NCBI GenBank assembly: GCA_018334565.1
Contig: JAGXLU010000002.1
Coordinates: 53,806-117,805, forward strand
From: Halanaerobiales bacterium
Lineage (GTDB): Bacteria > Bacillota > Halanaerobiia > Halanaerobiales > M55B127
Length of the DNA stretch: 64,000 nt
Reading direction: 5' to 3'
How positions within the stretch are numbered: position 1 is the first letter of the stretch; every line of letters starts with the position of its first letter. Under the pieces are notes generated by a model that worked only from the letters and a program-made list of their open reading frames with translations, had not been told where the DNA came from and searched no databases. Positions 1-11,274 of the stretch are shown piece after piece. Position numbers and translations under genes: made by a program.

Positions 1-471
1 GTAATTGATCAACTGAACGTAGATACAACTGTCACCCCGGACTTAAGACCATATATAAAAGTGGGAGATGAAGTAGAGATAATAATAAAAAACGGGGGGA
101 GCAAACAATATGCTGCTGTCATTAAAAATATATCGCCTATAATAAATCCTCAGAACGAAGCTTATCCTATAAAATTACAATTTATTGATGTGCCTCAAAA
201 TATTTATGCAGGTATGTTTGTGGATGTCAGATTTCAAAAAAGTAGTTCCAAAGAGGCTTTAAGTGTACCTATAGATTCAGTTTTTAATTTGTATGATGTT
301 CCCTATCTATTTGTGGTAGAGGACGGAAAGGTAGCAAAAAGAGAACTAGAAGTTGGTTTAATTTTTCAAGACAGAGTGGAAGTCTTAGGTGGTCTAAATG
401 AGGATGATCAACTAATAATTCAAGGTCAGCAGAAGGTTGCAGATGGAGACACTGTTGAGGTGGTTGAATAA
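1..471 (+). CDS. Efflux RND transporter periplasmic adaptor (HlyD/MFP family), C-terminal part; 5' end outside window
   Basis: Frame is open from base 1; C-terminal MFP-like sequence (VPIDSVF..VFVVEDGKVAKRELEVGL..GGLNEDDQLIIQGQQKVADGDTV) directly upstream of an RND pump. Confidence 0.88.
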   Translation, partial: VIDQLNVDTTVTPDLRPYIKVGDEVEIIIKNGGSKQYAAVIKNISPIINPQNEAYPIKLQFIDVPQNIYAGMFVDVRFQKSSSKEALSVPIDSVFNLYDVPYLFVVEDGKVAKRELEVGLIFQDRVEVLGGLNEDDQLIIQGQQKVADGDTVEVVE

Positions 472-3400
472 TGAAACTATCGGATTTTTCGATCAAACGC
501 AGTGTAACAACTGTTATGCTGATCTTATTGGTTATGATCTTGGGCTTTATTTCTCTGGATAGGTTGAATATCGATCTACTGCCGGAAATAAATTTTCCGG
601 GGGCAGCTGTTGTTACAACTTATGAAGGGGCAGGACCAGAGGAAATAGAATCTCTTATCACAAAACCTCTGGAAAATTCTCTGGCAACTGTGACCAATGT
701 GGAGACAATTAACTCTACTTCCGATAGTGGTCAGTCAACTATTATTATGGAGTTTAACTTCGGGACAGATATGGACTTTGCAGCTTTAGACATGAGAGAA
801 CAGACCGATCTAGTTTCTGACTTTTTGCCTGAAGATGCCAGCAAACCCTTAATTGTTAAGTTTGATCCCTCTATGATCCCTGTTTTACAGTTGGGAGTAT
901 ACAGCGGTCAAAATTTAGCAGACTTAAAAGCAAAAGTTGAAGACAATATAATCCCTAAATTGGAGAGGATAAAAGGGGTTGCTTCTGTTAATCTAACGGG
1001 AGGGCTTGATAGGGAAATATTGATCGAACTAGATAAAAATAAGATGGAAAATTATGGGGTGAGCTTTAATTCTGTTACGCAAAATTTACTTCTGGAAAAT
1101 TTAGACCTTTCGGGTGGAGAGGTCAAAAGAGGTAATATTGAGTATATTGTAAGGGTGACTGGTAAATTTGAAAATGTTGATCAGATCCGAGAGGTTTTAA
1201 TACCGACTGGTTCTGGCCAGGGGCTTGTTAAACTTAGCGATATTGCAAATGTAAAAGACACCTACAAAGAAGTTAGCACGAGTGCCAGAGTTAACGGAGA
1301 AGAAAGTGTTGGACTAACTATACAAAAACAAACTGATTCCAATACGGTATCTGTAGCAAATAGAGTTAGAGATGAAATAGAAGAGCTTAAAAAAGATTAT
1401 AAGAACTTGAATATTGTTCCCATTGCAGATCAAGCTGAATATATAGAGCTTTCCATTAATAGTGTTTATAGAAATGCATTGTTCGGTGGATTGCTTGCTA
1501 TCATCGTACTTTTCTTATTTCTCAGAAATTTAAGGAGTACCATTATTATAGGTCTAACCATTCCGATTTCTGTTGTGGCGACCTTTTTATTAATTTATTT
1601 TTCCGGATTAACTATCAATATTGTATCCTTGGGTGGGCTCGCTCTCGGAATCGGAATGCTTGTTGATAATTCAATTGTTGTGCTGGAAAATATATTTCGT
1701 TTTAAACAGTACGGATTAAATCGAGTAGAGGCAGCTAGCCGGGGAAGTGAAGAGGTTGGGATGGCTATAACAGCATCTACTTTCACAACTATTGTTGTTT
1801 TTTTACCCGTAATATTTGTAGAGGGGTTAACAGCTCAAATATTTAGAGAGCTAGCTCTTACGGTTAGTTTTTCCTTATTTGCTTCTCTGATTGTGGCTTT
1901 AACTTTAATTCCGATGCTGTCGTCAAAGATATTGAAGTTAAGCAAAAAACAGATGAATATAGAAAAGAAAACCGGGTTAGGTTTTATCAGAAGAAATTAC
2001 AAGAGATCTCTGAATTGGATTTTAAATCAGCGTTGGATAGTATTTGCTTCGATATTAATTATAGCAGCTGTAGGTTGGTTTTTTTATCAAAAACTGGGGG
2101 CGGAGTTTTTACCTCCCTTCGATCAGGGGCAAATTACAGTCAACTTTAGTTTACCTGTTGGAACAACTCTGGATGAGACCAATAAGGTGGCAGAGGATAT
2201 AGAAGAAACCCTAAAAAAAGTTCCGGAAGTTAAAACCATATTTACAAATATTGGAGTGGGAGATATGATGACCGGTTCAACGGCTTCGGAATCGGGTTCG
2301 TTTACAGTTATTTTAAAAAAATTAGCTGAGAGAGACCGTTCCACTAATCATGTTATGGAGAGCCTGCGAACTAAAATTAAAGTACCCGGTGCAGATCTTA
2401 ATATTGAATCAGAGAGTGGTTTTTTAGGAGTTACTGGAGGAAAACCTATCAATATTAAAGTGGTCGGTCAAAACTTAAAAGAGCTTGAACGTCTAACTGG
2501 TCTTGTTATTAAAGAGATAAAACAGGTTGAAGGCGTTAGAGAGGTGCAAGATTCTTTTGAAGAAGGCAGGCCGGAATTTTTGATAAATATCGATAGGACA
2601 AGAGCAGCCAGGTTTGGTTTAAGAGTAAGCAGTGTGGCTAGTACAGTTAAAACCGCTATAACCGGAGATATTGCTACGCGTTATGAAGTTGGAGGCAGTG
2701 AATATGATGTACGGGTTACTTTAAATGAAGAAAACAAAAAGAGTTTAGATCAGGTGAGAGATATCTTGCTACCCTCACCTACAGGTGCCAAGGTTCCCCT
2801 GTCAAGGGTGGCTGATTTTGAATTATCAGAAGGGCCGAGGGAGATATTGAGGATTAACCAAGAAAGATATGGAGAGATAACTGCTTCACTTTATGAGGTG
2901 GATCTAGATACTGCTGTCAGCAATATTCAAAAAAGAATAAATGAAAATGTAGAATTTCCGGAGGAATACAGCATAAAATATGGGGGACAATTTCAGGATC
3001 TTCAGCAATCTTTCACTGACCTTTATTATGCTTTCGCTTTAGCCATTATTTTGGTATATATGGTAATGGCTTCTCAGTTTGAGTCCCTTGTTCATCCTTT
3101 AATAATAATGTTTACTGTTCCTCTGGCCTTGGTTGGAGTGATATTGGGACTGTATATCTTTGATATAACTATCTCAGTTCCAGCGTTAATAGGCATTATA
3201 ACACTGGCCGGTATAGTTGTTAATAATGCGATTGTTCTAGTTGATTATATCAATAGGTTGAGAAAAGAAGGACGTACCAAAAAGGAGGCTATTTTGGAAG
3301 CCGGTCCTATCCGAATGAGACCGATAATGATGACAGCTATGACAACAATATTAGCTTTAATCCCCTTATCTCTTGGCATTGGGGAGGGTTCAGAATTGGA

Positions 3401-3536
3401 ACAACCACTGGCTGTCGTAGTTATTAGTGGTCTTTTCTTCTCGACCTTTTTAACACTTTATGTAATTCCGGTTCTATATTCATCACTTACAGATATAAGT
3501 GATAAAATAAAGGCAGGATTAAAGCAATTGATATAA
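471..3536 (+). CDS. Efflux RND transporter permease (AcrB/HAE1 family)
   Basis: 1021 aa with typical RND sequence (FSIKRSVTTVML, GAGPEEIE, GMLVDNSIVVLENI, GIVVNNAIVLVDYIN). Confidence 0.97.
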   Translation: MKLSDFSIKRSVTTVMLILLVMILGFISLDRLNIDLLPEINFPGAAVVTTYEGAGPEEIESLITKPLENSLATVTNVETINSTSDSGQSTIIMEFNFGTDMDFAALDMREQTDLVSDFLPEDASKPLIVKFDPSMIPVLQLGVYSGQNLADLKAKVEDNIIPKLERIKGVASVNLTGGLDREILIELDKNKMENYGVSFNSVTQNLLLENLDLSGGEVKRGNIEYIVRVTGKFENVDQIREVLIPTGSGQGLVKLSDIANVKDTYKEVSTSARVNGEESVGLTIQKQTDSNTVSVANRVRDEIEELKKDYKNLNIVPIADQAEYIELSINSVYRNALFGGLLAIIVLFLFLRNLRSTIIIGLTIPISVVATFLLIYFSGLTINIVSLGGLALGIGMLVDNSIVVLENIFRFKQYGLNRVEAASRGSEEVGMAITASTFTTIVVFLPVIFVEGLTAQIFRELALTVSFSLFASLIVALTLIPMLSSKILKLSKKQMNIEKKTGLGFIRRNYKRSLNWILNQRWIVFASILIIAAVGWFFYQKLGAEFLPPFDQGQITVNFSLPVGTTLDETNKVAEDIEETLKKVPEVKTIFTNIGVGDMMTGSTASESGSFTVILKKLAERDRSTNHVMESLRTKIKVPGADLNIESESGFLGVTGGKPINIKVVGQNLKELERLTGLVIKEIKQVEGVREVQDSFEEGRPEFLINIDRTRAARFGLRVSSVASTVKTAITGDIATRYEVGGSEYDVRVTLNEENKKSLDQVRDILLPSPTGAKVPLSRVADFELSEGPREILRINQERYGEITASLYEVDLDTAVSNIQKRINENVEFPEEYSIKYGGQFQDLQQSFTDLYYAFALAIILVYMVMASQFESLVHPLIIMFTVPLALVGVILGLYIFDITISVPALIGIITLAGIVVNNAIVLVDYINRLRKEGRTKKEAILEAGPIRMRPIMMTAMTTILALIPLSLGIGEGSELEQPLAVVVISGLFFSTFLTLYVIPVLYSSLTDISDKIKAGLKQLI

Positions 3537-3702
3537 ATGAACTAACTATTTATGGAAAACAACCAAAAAAGAACTCAAAAAATTGTGGTTGAAATAAGTT
3601 AATAATTATATTATTGCGTTGTATTTTCATCATGATTATGTTAAAATATATAAGTGCTCAAGGAATGAATAGCGAAAAAATAATAGCTGGGGGTGACCTT
3701 TA

Positions 3703-3924
3703 ATGTTTGTATTAAAAATTATCCACCTGTTGATAGCAATTTCTGTTATTGTAGGTGTTTTGCTCCAATCAGGTAAAAGTGCTGGTATGTCTGGGGTTAT
3801 TGATGGTGGAGCAAGTCAATTCTTAGGTAACAAAAGTAAAGGCTTAGATGAAAAGTTGAGTAAATTTACAACAGTAGCCGCTGTAGTATTTATGGTTACT
3901 TCATTAATTTTAGCAATTATCTAA
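3703..3924 (+). CDS. secG: Preprotein translocase subunit SecG
   Basis: 73 aa, two TM segments, [23 protein letters not shown] motif. Confidence 0.95.
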   Translation: MFVLKIIHLLIAISVIVGVLLQSGKSAGMSGVIDGGASQFLGNKSKGLDEKLSKFTTVAAVVFMVTSLILAII

Positions 3925-3950
3925 AAAAGATTGAAATGGAGGGCTCTAAA

Positions 3951-5903
3951 ATGATATTTTATACTCCTTTAGCAGGAGTAATCGCACTACTATTCGCTTT
4001 ATATATGGCCTCCAAAGTCAAAAAAGCCGATATGGGTAATGATAAGATGCGGGAATTATCTTTATCTATTAATGAAGGTGCAATGGCTTTTTTGGGCCGG
4101 GAATATAGGATATTAGTGTTTTTTGTTTTAATAGTAGCACTCATCATGTTGTTTACCAGCAGTTTGGGTTGGCAGACTGCACTATCTTTTATATTGGGTG
4201 CTTTATTTTCAGGTCTAGCCGGATTTATTGGCATGCAGATTGCTACTAAATCAAATGCCAGAACAACCAATGCAGCACGTAGTTCCTTAAATGAAGCTCT
4301 ACAGATTGCATTTTCAGGTGGTTCTGTGATGGGGATGACAGTTGTTGGTTTAGGTACACTTGGTTTAGGTATATTATATATCTTTTTTACAAAAAATATT
4401 GATTATATAAGGGGTTTTGCTTTTGGAGCCAGTTCAATAGCTCTTTTTGCACGTGTAGGTGGAGGAATTTATACCAAAGCTGCTGATGTAGGTGCAGATT
4501 TAGTGGGCAAAGTCGAGGCTGGTATTCCTGAAGATGATCCTCGTAATCCAGCTGTAATTGCTGATAACGTGGGAGATAATGTTGGTGATGTAGCTGGTAT
4601 GGGAGCAGACCTTTTTGAATCATATGTTGGTTCCATAGTAGCCGCAATGACTCTAGGGACTATAATAAGTGTTAATCATGTGTTAACACCTCTATTACTT
4701 GCATCGATTGGAATTATTGCCGCAATTATTGGGAGCCAAATGATTAAAGCTAAAGAAGATGGTAATCCAGCTAAAGCATTGGAGAAAGGGTCAATCTCCA
4801 GTGGTATTTTAACAATAGTTGGAGCATTCTTCTTAATTAGATATATGATTGGAGATATGGGAGTATTTTATGCTGTAGTAGCAGGGTTGCTTGCCGGTAT
4901 TTTAATTGGTAGAATTACAGAATACTATACTTCAGAACGTTTTAAACCGGTTAAGTACATAGCAGAACAGTCAGAATCGGGTGCTGCCACTAATATAATT
5001 AGTGGTCTTTCCGTTGGAATGAGAAGTACAATGTTCCCAATTTTAGTAATTGCAGTTGTAATTTACATTGCATATAATTTTGCCGGACTTTACGGCATTG
5101 CAATGGCTGCAGTTGGCATGTTGTCTACAACAGGGGTCACTTTATCTATTGATGCCTATGGACCAATTGCTGATAATGCAGGTGGAATTGCAGAAATGGC
5201 AGAGCTTCCGTCTGAAGTGAGAGACATTACAGATAAGCTGGACTCGGTTGGTAATACAACAGCTGCTATTGGCAAAGGTTTTGCTATTGGTTCAGCTGCC
5301 CTAACAGCCTTATCATTATTTGCAGCTTTCTCTTCGGCAGTAAATTTAAATGGGATGAGTTTGACAAATCCCAATGTTATTATTGGACTTTTCATTGGTG
5401 CAATGTTACCATTTTTATTTTCATCTTTAACTATGAATGCTGTCGGGAAAGCGGCTTTTCAGATGATTGCAGAAGTGCGAAGACAGTTTAAAGAAATTCC
5501 AGGTATTATGGAAGGTGATACACCTCCAGATTATAAGAAATGTATAGATATTTCCACAGCAGCAGCATTAAAGCAGATGGTAATTCCCGGTTTATTAGCA
5601 GTTATTGTCCCGGTTGTAGTTGGTTTATGGAATGTTAAGACTCTGGGTGGGCTTCTGGCTGGTTCGTTGAGTTCAGGAGTTCTACTGGCCATTATGATGG
5701 CCAATGCAGGGGGGGCCTGGGATAATGCTAAAAAATATATTGAATCCGGTAACTTAGGTGGAAAGGGTACAGATACCCATGCAGCCTCAGTTGTTGGGGA
5801 TACAGTAGGTGATCCCTTTAAAGATACCGCGGGACCATCACTAAATATATTAATTAAATTGATGACAATAGTATCCTTGGTATTTGCACCATTATTTATC
5901 TAA
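3951..5903 (+). CDS. hppA: Membrane-bound pyrophosphatase, K+-dependent type by the GNTTAA motif
   Basis: [35 protein letters not shown] and [10 protein letters not shown] motifs; start moved to the ATG after GGAGG. Confidence 0.97.
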   Translation: MIFYTPLAGVIALLFALYMASKVKKADMGNDKMRELSLSINEGAMAFLGREYRILVFFVLIVALIMLFTSSLGWQTALSFILGALFSGLAGFIGMQIATKSNARTTNAARSSLNEALQIAFSGGSVMGMTVVGLGTLGLGILYIFFTKNIDYIRGFAFGASSIALFARVGGGIYTKAADVGADLVGKVEAGIPEDDPRNPAVIADNVGDNVGDVAGMGADLFESYVGSIVAAMTLGTIISVNHVLTPLLLASIGIIAAIIGSQMIKAKEDGNPAKALEKGSISSGILTIVGAFFLIRYMIGDMGVFYAVVAGLLAGILIGRITEYYTSERFKPVKYIAEQSESGAATNIISGLSVGMRSTMFPILVIAVVIYIAYNFAGLYGIAMAAVGMLSTTGVTLSIDAYGPIADNAGGIAEMAELPSEVRDITDKLDSVGNTTAAIGKGFAIGSAALTALSLFAAFSSAVNLNGMSLTNPNVIIGLFIGAMLPFLFSSLTMNAVGKAAFQMIAEVRRQFKEIPGIMEGDTPPDYKKCIDISTAAALKQMVIPGLLAVIVPVVVGLWNVKTLGGLLAGSLSSGVLLAIMMANAGGAWDNAKKYIESGNLGGKGTDTHAASVVGDTVGDPFKDTAGPSLNILIKLMTIVSLVFAPLFI

Positions 5904-6003
5904 AACAAAAAGATACTATTATCTATAAGATATAGAAAGGGCAATTATCTTCTTTAAAAGGAGATTTTTGTCCTTTTTTAATTTTTAGGACTGAGGTGAT
6001 ATA

Positions 6004-6408
6004 ATGAAATTAGGAAATGATAAAATGTGTTTTGCTTGTGGTGAAGACAACCCTATTTCATTGGGGCTTAAATTTATAAAAACAGGCGAAAAGACAGCCC
6101 AGGCAGAGTTTGTTCCAAAAGAAGTTCATCAGGGTTTTGATGGTATAATGCACGGGGGTTTAGTGACTACGCTTTTGGATGAAGGAATGGCCAAGGTCTT
6201 AAATTTGAATGAGATAATGGCCCTTACTGCAAAATTAAGTGTGAGGTTTAAAAAGCCTGTTTCTATCAACGGTAATTTGGTTATCAAGTCAAAGATTATT
6301 AAAAACAGAGCAGGATTATACTTTACAAAGGCAGAACTAAGAGATAAAAAGGGAGAATTATTAGCTAAAGCAGAAGCTAAATTTATGGAAGTCAAGGAGG
6401 AGAAATAA
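6004..6408 (+). CDS. PaaI-family hotdog thioesterase
   Basis: CFACGEDNPISLGL...HGGLVTTLLDEGMA hotdog signature. Confidence 0.9.
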   Translation: MKLGNDKMCFACGEDNPISLGLKFIKTGEKTAQAEFVPKEVHQGFDGIMHGGLVTTLLDEGMAKVLNLNEIMALTAKLSVRFKKPVSINGNLVIKSKIIKNRAGLYFTKAELRDKKGELLAKAEAKFMEVKEEK

Positions 6409-6960
6409 ATGGAAAGAGAAGAAGCCTATCAACTAGTAAAAGAAAATATTAAACAAAAAAACCTGGTTAAACATTGTTTAGCAGTAGAAGCTGTGATGCG
6501 GAGGTTAGCGAAATATTTTGATGAGGATGTAAAAAAATGGGGATTAACCGGTTTATTACATGATATTGATTATGAACAGACCGCAGATCAACCGAAAAAA
6601 CATAGCCTGGTTGGGGCCAAGATGCTCAAAGAAATGGGTTTGGATGATGATTTAATTTATGCGGTTAAGGTCCATAACCATGAACATGCTCTTGAAAGAA
6701 AGTCGTTATTAGATAAAGCCCTTTATGCATCAGATCCTTTAACTGGTCTTATCGTTGCTTCAGCTTTGATTCATCCCGAAAAAAGCCTGAAGGCAGTTGA
6801 TACTGAGTTTGTCTTGAACCGATATTCGGAAAGTTCTTTTGCAAAAGGTGCAGACCGTGATGTAATAGCCTCCTGTCAAGAGATGGGTTTGAGTTTGGAT
6901 GAATTTGTAAGATTAGCTTTGGAGGGTATGAAGTCTATCTCAGATGATTTAGGCCTTTAA
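6409..6960 (+). CDS. HD-domain protein (HDIG-type hydrolase)
   Basis: LTGLLHDIDYE ... HNHEHA HD motifs. Confidence 0.88.
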   Translation: MEREEAYQLVKENIKQKNLVKHCLAVEAVMRRLAKYFDEDVKKWGLTGLLHDIDYEQTADQPKKHSLVGAKMLKEMGLDDDLIYAVKVHNHEHALERKSLLDKALYASDPLTGLIVASALIHPEKSLKAVDTEFVLNRYSESSFAKGADRDVIASCQEMGLSLDEFVRLALEGMKSISDDLGL

Positions 6961-7000
6961 ATTTTTGGGTACTCCGGTGATTTGAAAGGAAGAGATAACT

Positions 7001-7981
7001 ATGATCTTAGTAACTGGGGCAACAGGGCATTTAGGCAATGTCTTAATTAGAAGGCTAATACTAAATGGGCAAAGAGATATTAGAGCACTAGTATTATTAG
7101 GCGATGATGATATCAGTGTTTTAGATGATTTTGATCTTGAAATATTTAAAGGTAATATTTGTGACTTAAAATCGATAATGCCTGCTTTTGCAGATGTAGA
7201 TATTGTATACCATCTTGCAGGAAAAGTCTCGATTAAAGATTTTGATCCAACTTTGAAAAAAGTGAATCTAATTGGAACAAAAAATGTGATAAAAGCTTGT
7301 ATTGATAATAATGTTAAACGCATGGTTTATGTGAGCACGGTTCACGTTTTTGCGCCTGATGTATGTACAGAAATAAAAGAAGATAACCCTATAGTTAGAA
7401 AGCAACTAAGGGGGGAATACAGTAAGACAAAAGCAAGGGCTACATTAGAAGTAATGCGAACTTCTAGGCAGGATTTGGATACTATAATAGTTTATCCCAG
7501 CGGTATTGTTGGGCCTTTTGATCATAGAATATCACCGATGAGCAGGATGATAATAGACCACATCAAAGGTAAGTTAATTTGTTCTGTAGAAGGCTCATAT
7601 GATTTTGTTGATGTAAGGGATGTTGCGGACGGAACTATTAAAGCTGCTAAACTGGGTGCAGAAGGCGAAGGATATATTCTTTCTAATAAAAATATTTCAA
7701 TTAAAGAGATATTTGCGATTATAGATGGATTAAGAAAGCCTTTTTTAAAATCTTTTAATTTGCCCATGTGGATGGCGAAAATCGGAGTCCCTTTTTCTTA
7801 TTCTTATAATAAGATAATTGGTTGTGAAAATATCCTGACTAAATATGCGCTTTATACCTTAAATACAGATACAAAATTTTCTAATATTAAAGCTAGAGTT
7901 GATTTAGGTTTTAAGACAAGACCGATTAAGGCCACCCTAGCAGATACTATAACCTGGTTTGAAGAGCGTGGCTTAATCTAA
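7001..7981 (+). CDS. NAD-dependent epimerase/dehydratase (extended SDR)
   Basis: GATGHLGNVLIRRL Rossmann motif; YSKTKA catalytic region. Confidence 0.93.
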   Translation: MILVTGATGHLGNVLIRRLILNGQRDIRALVLLGDDDISVLDDFDLEIFKGNICDLKSIMPAFADVDIVYHLAGKVSIKDFDPTLKKVNLIGTKNVIKACIDNNVKRMVYVSTVHVFAPDVCTEIKEDNPIVRKQLRGEYSKTKARATLEVMRTSRQDLDTIIVYPSGIVGPFDHRISPMSRMIIDHIKGKLICSVEGSYDFVDVRDVADGTIKAAKLGAEGEGYILSNKNISIKEIFAIIDGLRKPFLKSFNLPMWMAKIGVPFSYSYNKIIGCENILTKYALYTLNTDTKFSNIKARVDLGFKTRPIKATLADTITWFEERGLI

Positions 7982-7995
7982 GAGGAGGTATTTTT

Positions 7996-10119
7996 ATGAG
8001 TGCAAGAAAGAAATTGCTTAATTTTTTAAAGACAGAAGCGAAACAACCGATGACTAAAGAAGAACTGTTAAATGAATTTGATATAGTTGAACAACAAAAG
8101 CATTTTTTCTATAAGATATTAGACCAACTGGAAAAAGATGGACTATTATTTAAAAACAAAAAGGACAAGTATGGCTTACCTGAAAAATTAGATCTAATTG
8201 TAGGTAGAATTGATAAAAACCCGCGGGGTTTTGGGTTTTTAATTCCAGAAGATCCCGGACATAAAGATATATTTATTAGCCCACCTAACCTGGCTGGGGC
8301 TATGCATAATGATAAAGTTTTCGTTAAGAAAGTTCCGAGCAGCCGGGCTAATAAGATTGAAGGAAAAGTAGTCGAAATTATCGAAAGGGTTAACCATCAA
8401 GTTGTTGGGAAGTTTGAGCGTGTTAAAAATTATGGTTTCGTAGTACCTGATAACAAGAGAATATGTTATGATATTTTCATTCCTGGAGAATATATAAACG
8501 ATGCTAAAAATAATCAGACCGTTGTTGCCAAGATAAGAACTTGGCCTAAAAAAAACAGAAATCCTGAGGGTAAGATTATTGAGATTTTGGGATATAAAGA
8601 GGAAAAGGGTGTTGATATTGAATCAATAATAAGGCAGCTGGAATTGCCGGGAGACTTTCCGGATGAGGTAAAAAATGAAGCAGAAAGACTTTCCCAAGAA
8701 ATTCCCACTGATGAAATTGAAAGAAGAACTGATTTAAGAGAATTACCTATGGTCACAATTGATGGTGAAGATGCTAAGGATTTTGATGATGCTGTTTCCA
8801 TAGAAAAATTATCAAATAATAGTTTAAGATTGGGAGTTCATATAGCTGATGTAGCTTATTATGTTAAAGAAAACTCCAGCTTAGATGAGGAAGCATTAAA
8901 TAGAGGAACCAGTATTTATTTGGTAGATAGGGTCATACCTATGCTGCCAGAGAAGTTGTCCAATAATCTCTGTAGTTTGAAACCTCATGAAGACAGATTG
9001 ACTTTGACGGTTTTTATGGACTTTAATTTAAAGCCTTTCTCTTTAGAGAGTTACGAAATAACCACTTCTATAATTAATTCCAATCATAGGATGACGTATA
9101 ATGAAGTTAAAGGGATTTTGGTTCAAGAAAATCAGGAGTTGTTAGAGTTATATGATGACTTTGTTGATCAGTTGCAATTAATGAACAGTTTAAGAGAAAA
9201 ACTTAGAGAGCAGCGATTTGAACAAGGGAGTATCAACTTTGAAAGTAAAGAAGTAAAGGTTATACTCAATAATCAGGGTAAAGCCATTGATATACAAAAG
9301 GCCGAACAAGGTATAGCCGAGCAGTTAATTGAAGAGTTTATGATTATGGCAAATAAAGTAATAGCAGAAGATATGTACTGGAAGGAAGAACCTTTTGTTT
9401 ACAGGATACACGACCAACCAGATCAGGAGAGATTAAAAGATTTTAATGAATTTATCCATAACTTTGGCTACCACGTGCGCGGTATAGAAAATGAGGTATA
9501 TTCCAGTGCCCTACAGGAAATCTTAAACCAGGTTGAGGGCGAACCGGAAGAAAGATTAATCAATACAGTTTTATTACGTACTATGAAAAAAGCTATCTAT
9601 ACCAGACATAATATCGGACATTATGGATTGGGACTTGATTATTACTGTCATTTCACTTCTCCTATTAGAAGGTATCCTGATCTTATTATTCACAGGATAA
9701 TCAAAGAAGTAATTAAAGATGGTATGTTATCAGAAAAGAGAAGGGATTATTTAGAAGAAAAAATACCCAGTATTGCTGATCATAGTTCTTTGCAGGAAAG
9801 AAGAGCAGTAGAAGCAGAGAGGGATTCAATAGATCTTAAAAAAATTGAGTATATGCAAGATGAAGTGGGAGAAGAATTTGAGGGTATTATAAGTGGAATT
9901 ACAGGATTTGGATTTTTTGTAGAACTAGAAAATACGGTAGAAGGTCTGGTCCATGTTGAAGATTTAAAAGATGATTACTACCATTTGAGAGAAGATTTAC
10001 ATGCTCTTGTTGGTGAAAGGACCAATAAGAGATATAGATTGAGTGATCAAATTAAGGTTAAGGTTATCAAAGTCGATCCAGAAGAAAGAGAAATAGACTT
10101 TGTTGTAGTGGATGATTAA
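7996..10119 (+). CDS. rnr: Ribonuclease R
   Basis: RNB motif [20 protein letters not shown]-terminal S1 domain; directly upstream of smpB. Confidence 0.97.
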   Translation: MSARKKLLNFLKTEAKQPMTKEELLNEFDIVEQQKHFFYKILDQLEKDGLLFKNKKDKYGLPEKLDLIVGRIDKNPRGFGFLIPEDPGHKDIFISPPNLAGAMHNDKVFVKKVPSSRANKIEGKVVEIIERVNHQVVGKFERVKNYGFVVPDNKRICYDIFIPGEYINDAKNNQTVVAKIRTWPKKNRNPEGKIIEILGYKEEKGVDIESIIRQLELPGDFPDEVKNEAERLSQEIPTDEIERRTDLRELPMVTIDGEDAKDFDDAVSIEKLSNNSLRLGVHIADVAYYVKENSSLDEEALNRGTSIYLVDRVIPMLPEKLSNNLCSLKPHEDRLTLTVFMDFNLKPFSLESYEITTSIINSNHRMTYNEVKGILVQENQELLELYDDFVDQLQLMNSLREKLREQRFEQGSINFESKEVKVILNNQGKAIDIQKAEQGIAEQLIEEFMIMANKVIAEDMYWKEEPFVYRIHDQPDQERLKDFNEFIHNFGYHVRGIENEVYSSALQEILNQVEGEPEERLINTVLLRTMKKAIYTRHNIGHYGLGLDYYCHFTSPIRRYPDLIIHRIIKEVIKDGMLSEKRRDYLEEKIPSIADHSSLQERRAVEAERDSIDLKKIEYMQDEVGEEFEGIISGITGFGFFVELENTVEGLVHVEDLKDDYYHLREDLHALVGERTNKRYRLSDQIKVKVIKVDPEEREIDFVVVDD

Positions 10120-10130
10120 GGGGTGTTAAG

Positions 10131-10604
10131 ATGAGTGATGATACAAAAATTATAGCTAAAAATAAAAGAGCCCGGCACGACTATAATATTGAAGAAACTT
10201 ATGAAGCAGGTATAATTTTAAAAGGGACTGAGATTAAGTCGATCCGGTCTGGAAATGTTCATTTAAAAGATAGTTTTGCGATGGTGGAAAATGGTGAAGT
10301 ATTCTTATATAATATGCATATAAGCCCATATAAAGAGGGAAATAGATATAACCACGATCCTGAGCGCAAGAGGAAACTGCTCTTACACAAAAATGAAATC
10401 AGAAAATTGATAGGTTATACAAAACGCAGAGGTTATACACTTGTCCCTTTAAAAATTTATCTAAGAAATAATCTTGCCAAGCTAGAATTGGCTCTGGCAA
10501 AGGGTAAAAATGTACGTGACAAACGTAGAGATATAGCTAAAGAAACAGCCGAGCAAGATATTGAGAGAGCCTTCCGTAGGAGATTGAAAGGAAAAGATTA
10601 CTAA
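10131..10604 (+). CDS. smpB: SsrA-binding protein SmpB
   Basis: [34 protein letters not shown]. Confidence 0.98.
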   Translation: MSDDTKIIAKNKRARHDYNIEETYEAGIILKGTEIKSIRSGNVHLKDSFAMVENGEVFLYNMHISPYKEGNRYNHDPERKRKLLLHKNEIRKLIGYTKRRGYTLVPLKIYLRNNLAKLELALAKGKNVRDKRRDIAKETAEQDIERAFRRRLKGKDY

Positions 10605-10711
10605 ATAAAAGTGATTCAACATTATTTTCCCAATTAAGCTTAACGGTGGGATTAAATTGTGTATAACTTTAGATTATTTTAAATATTCAATAAACAAAAA
10701 GCAAAAGAGGG

Positions 10712-11269
10712 ATGAACATGAAAATTTATACCAGAAGTGGAGATAAGGGGAAAACCAGTTTGTATGATAATTCTAGGGTATTAAAAGATTCAGTCCGAGT
10801 GGAAAGCTATGGTACAGTTGATGAGTTAAATTCATATTTGGGATATGCTCGTAGTTTGATTGAGCAAAAGGATGTTTGCAAAATAATAAAAGATATTCAA
10901 ATAGAATTATTTAATGTTGCAGGAGAATTAGCCACTCCAGATAGTAAGGATTATCCTAAAAAGGTTGCACAAGAAAATATAAAACAACTTGAAGATATTA
11001 TTGATAGTTTTATAGAAGGGATGGGAGAAAAGCAGTTCAATAAATTTATTGTTCCCGGCAGCAATAGATCATCATCGGCATTACATGTTGCGAGAACGAT
11101 ATGCAGGAGAGCTGAAAGAAGGGTTATATCTCTAGCCAATAAAGAGGAAATAAGAGGAGAAATTATCAGATATATCAATAGGCTATCTGATTTAATATAT
11201 ATACTAGCAGTTTATCTGGAGAGTGACATGGAGTATATAAATTTTAATAAAGACCAAAAAGAAGGATGA
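10712..11269 (+). CDS. Cob(I)alamin adenosyltransferase, PduO type
   Basis: KIYTRSGDKGKTSLYD...YGTVDELNSYLG...RTICRRAERRV. Confidence 0.95.
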   Translation: MNMKIYTRSGDKGKTSLYDNSRVLKDSVRVESYGTVDELNSYLGYARSLIEQKDVCKIIKDIQIELFNVAGELATPDSKDYPKKVAQENIKQLEDIIDSFIEGMGEKQFNKFIVPGSNRSSSALHVARTICRRAERRVISLANKEEIRGEIIRYINRLSDLIYILAVYLESDMEYINFNKDQKEG

Positions 11270-11274
11270 GTTTT

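Noticed and set aside
3959-4270. 103-aa minus-strand ORF
   Set aside because: Antisense shadow of hppA
4387-4647. 86-aa Gln/Leu/His-rich minus-strand ORF
   Set aside because: Antisense to hppA; low-complexity composition is a mirror of Ala/Gly/Val codons, no RBS
10605-10711. Possible tmRNA or cobalamin riboswitch after smpB and before the PduO gene
   Set aside because: Too short; no ssrA tag sequence and no B12-box; only a weak CCCA/TGGG hairpin
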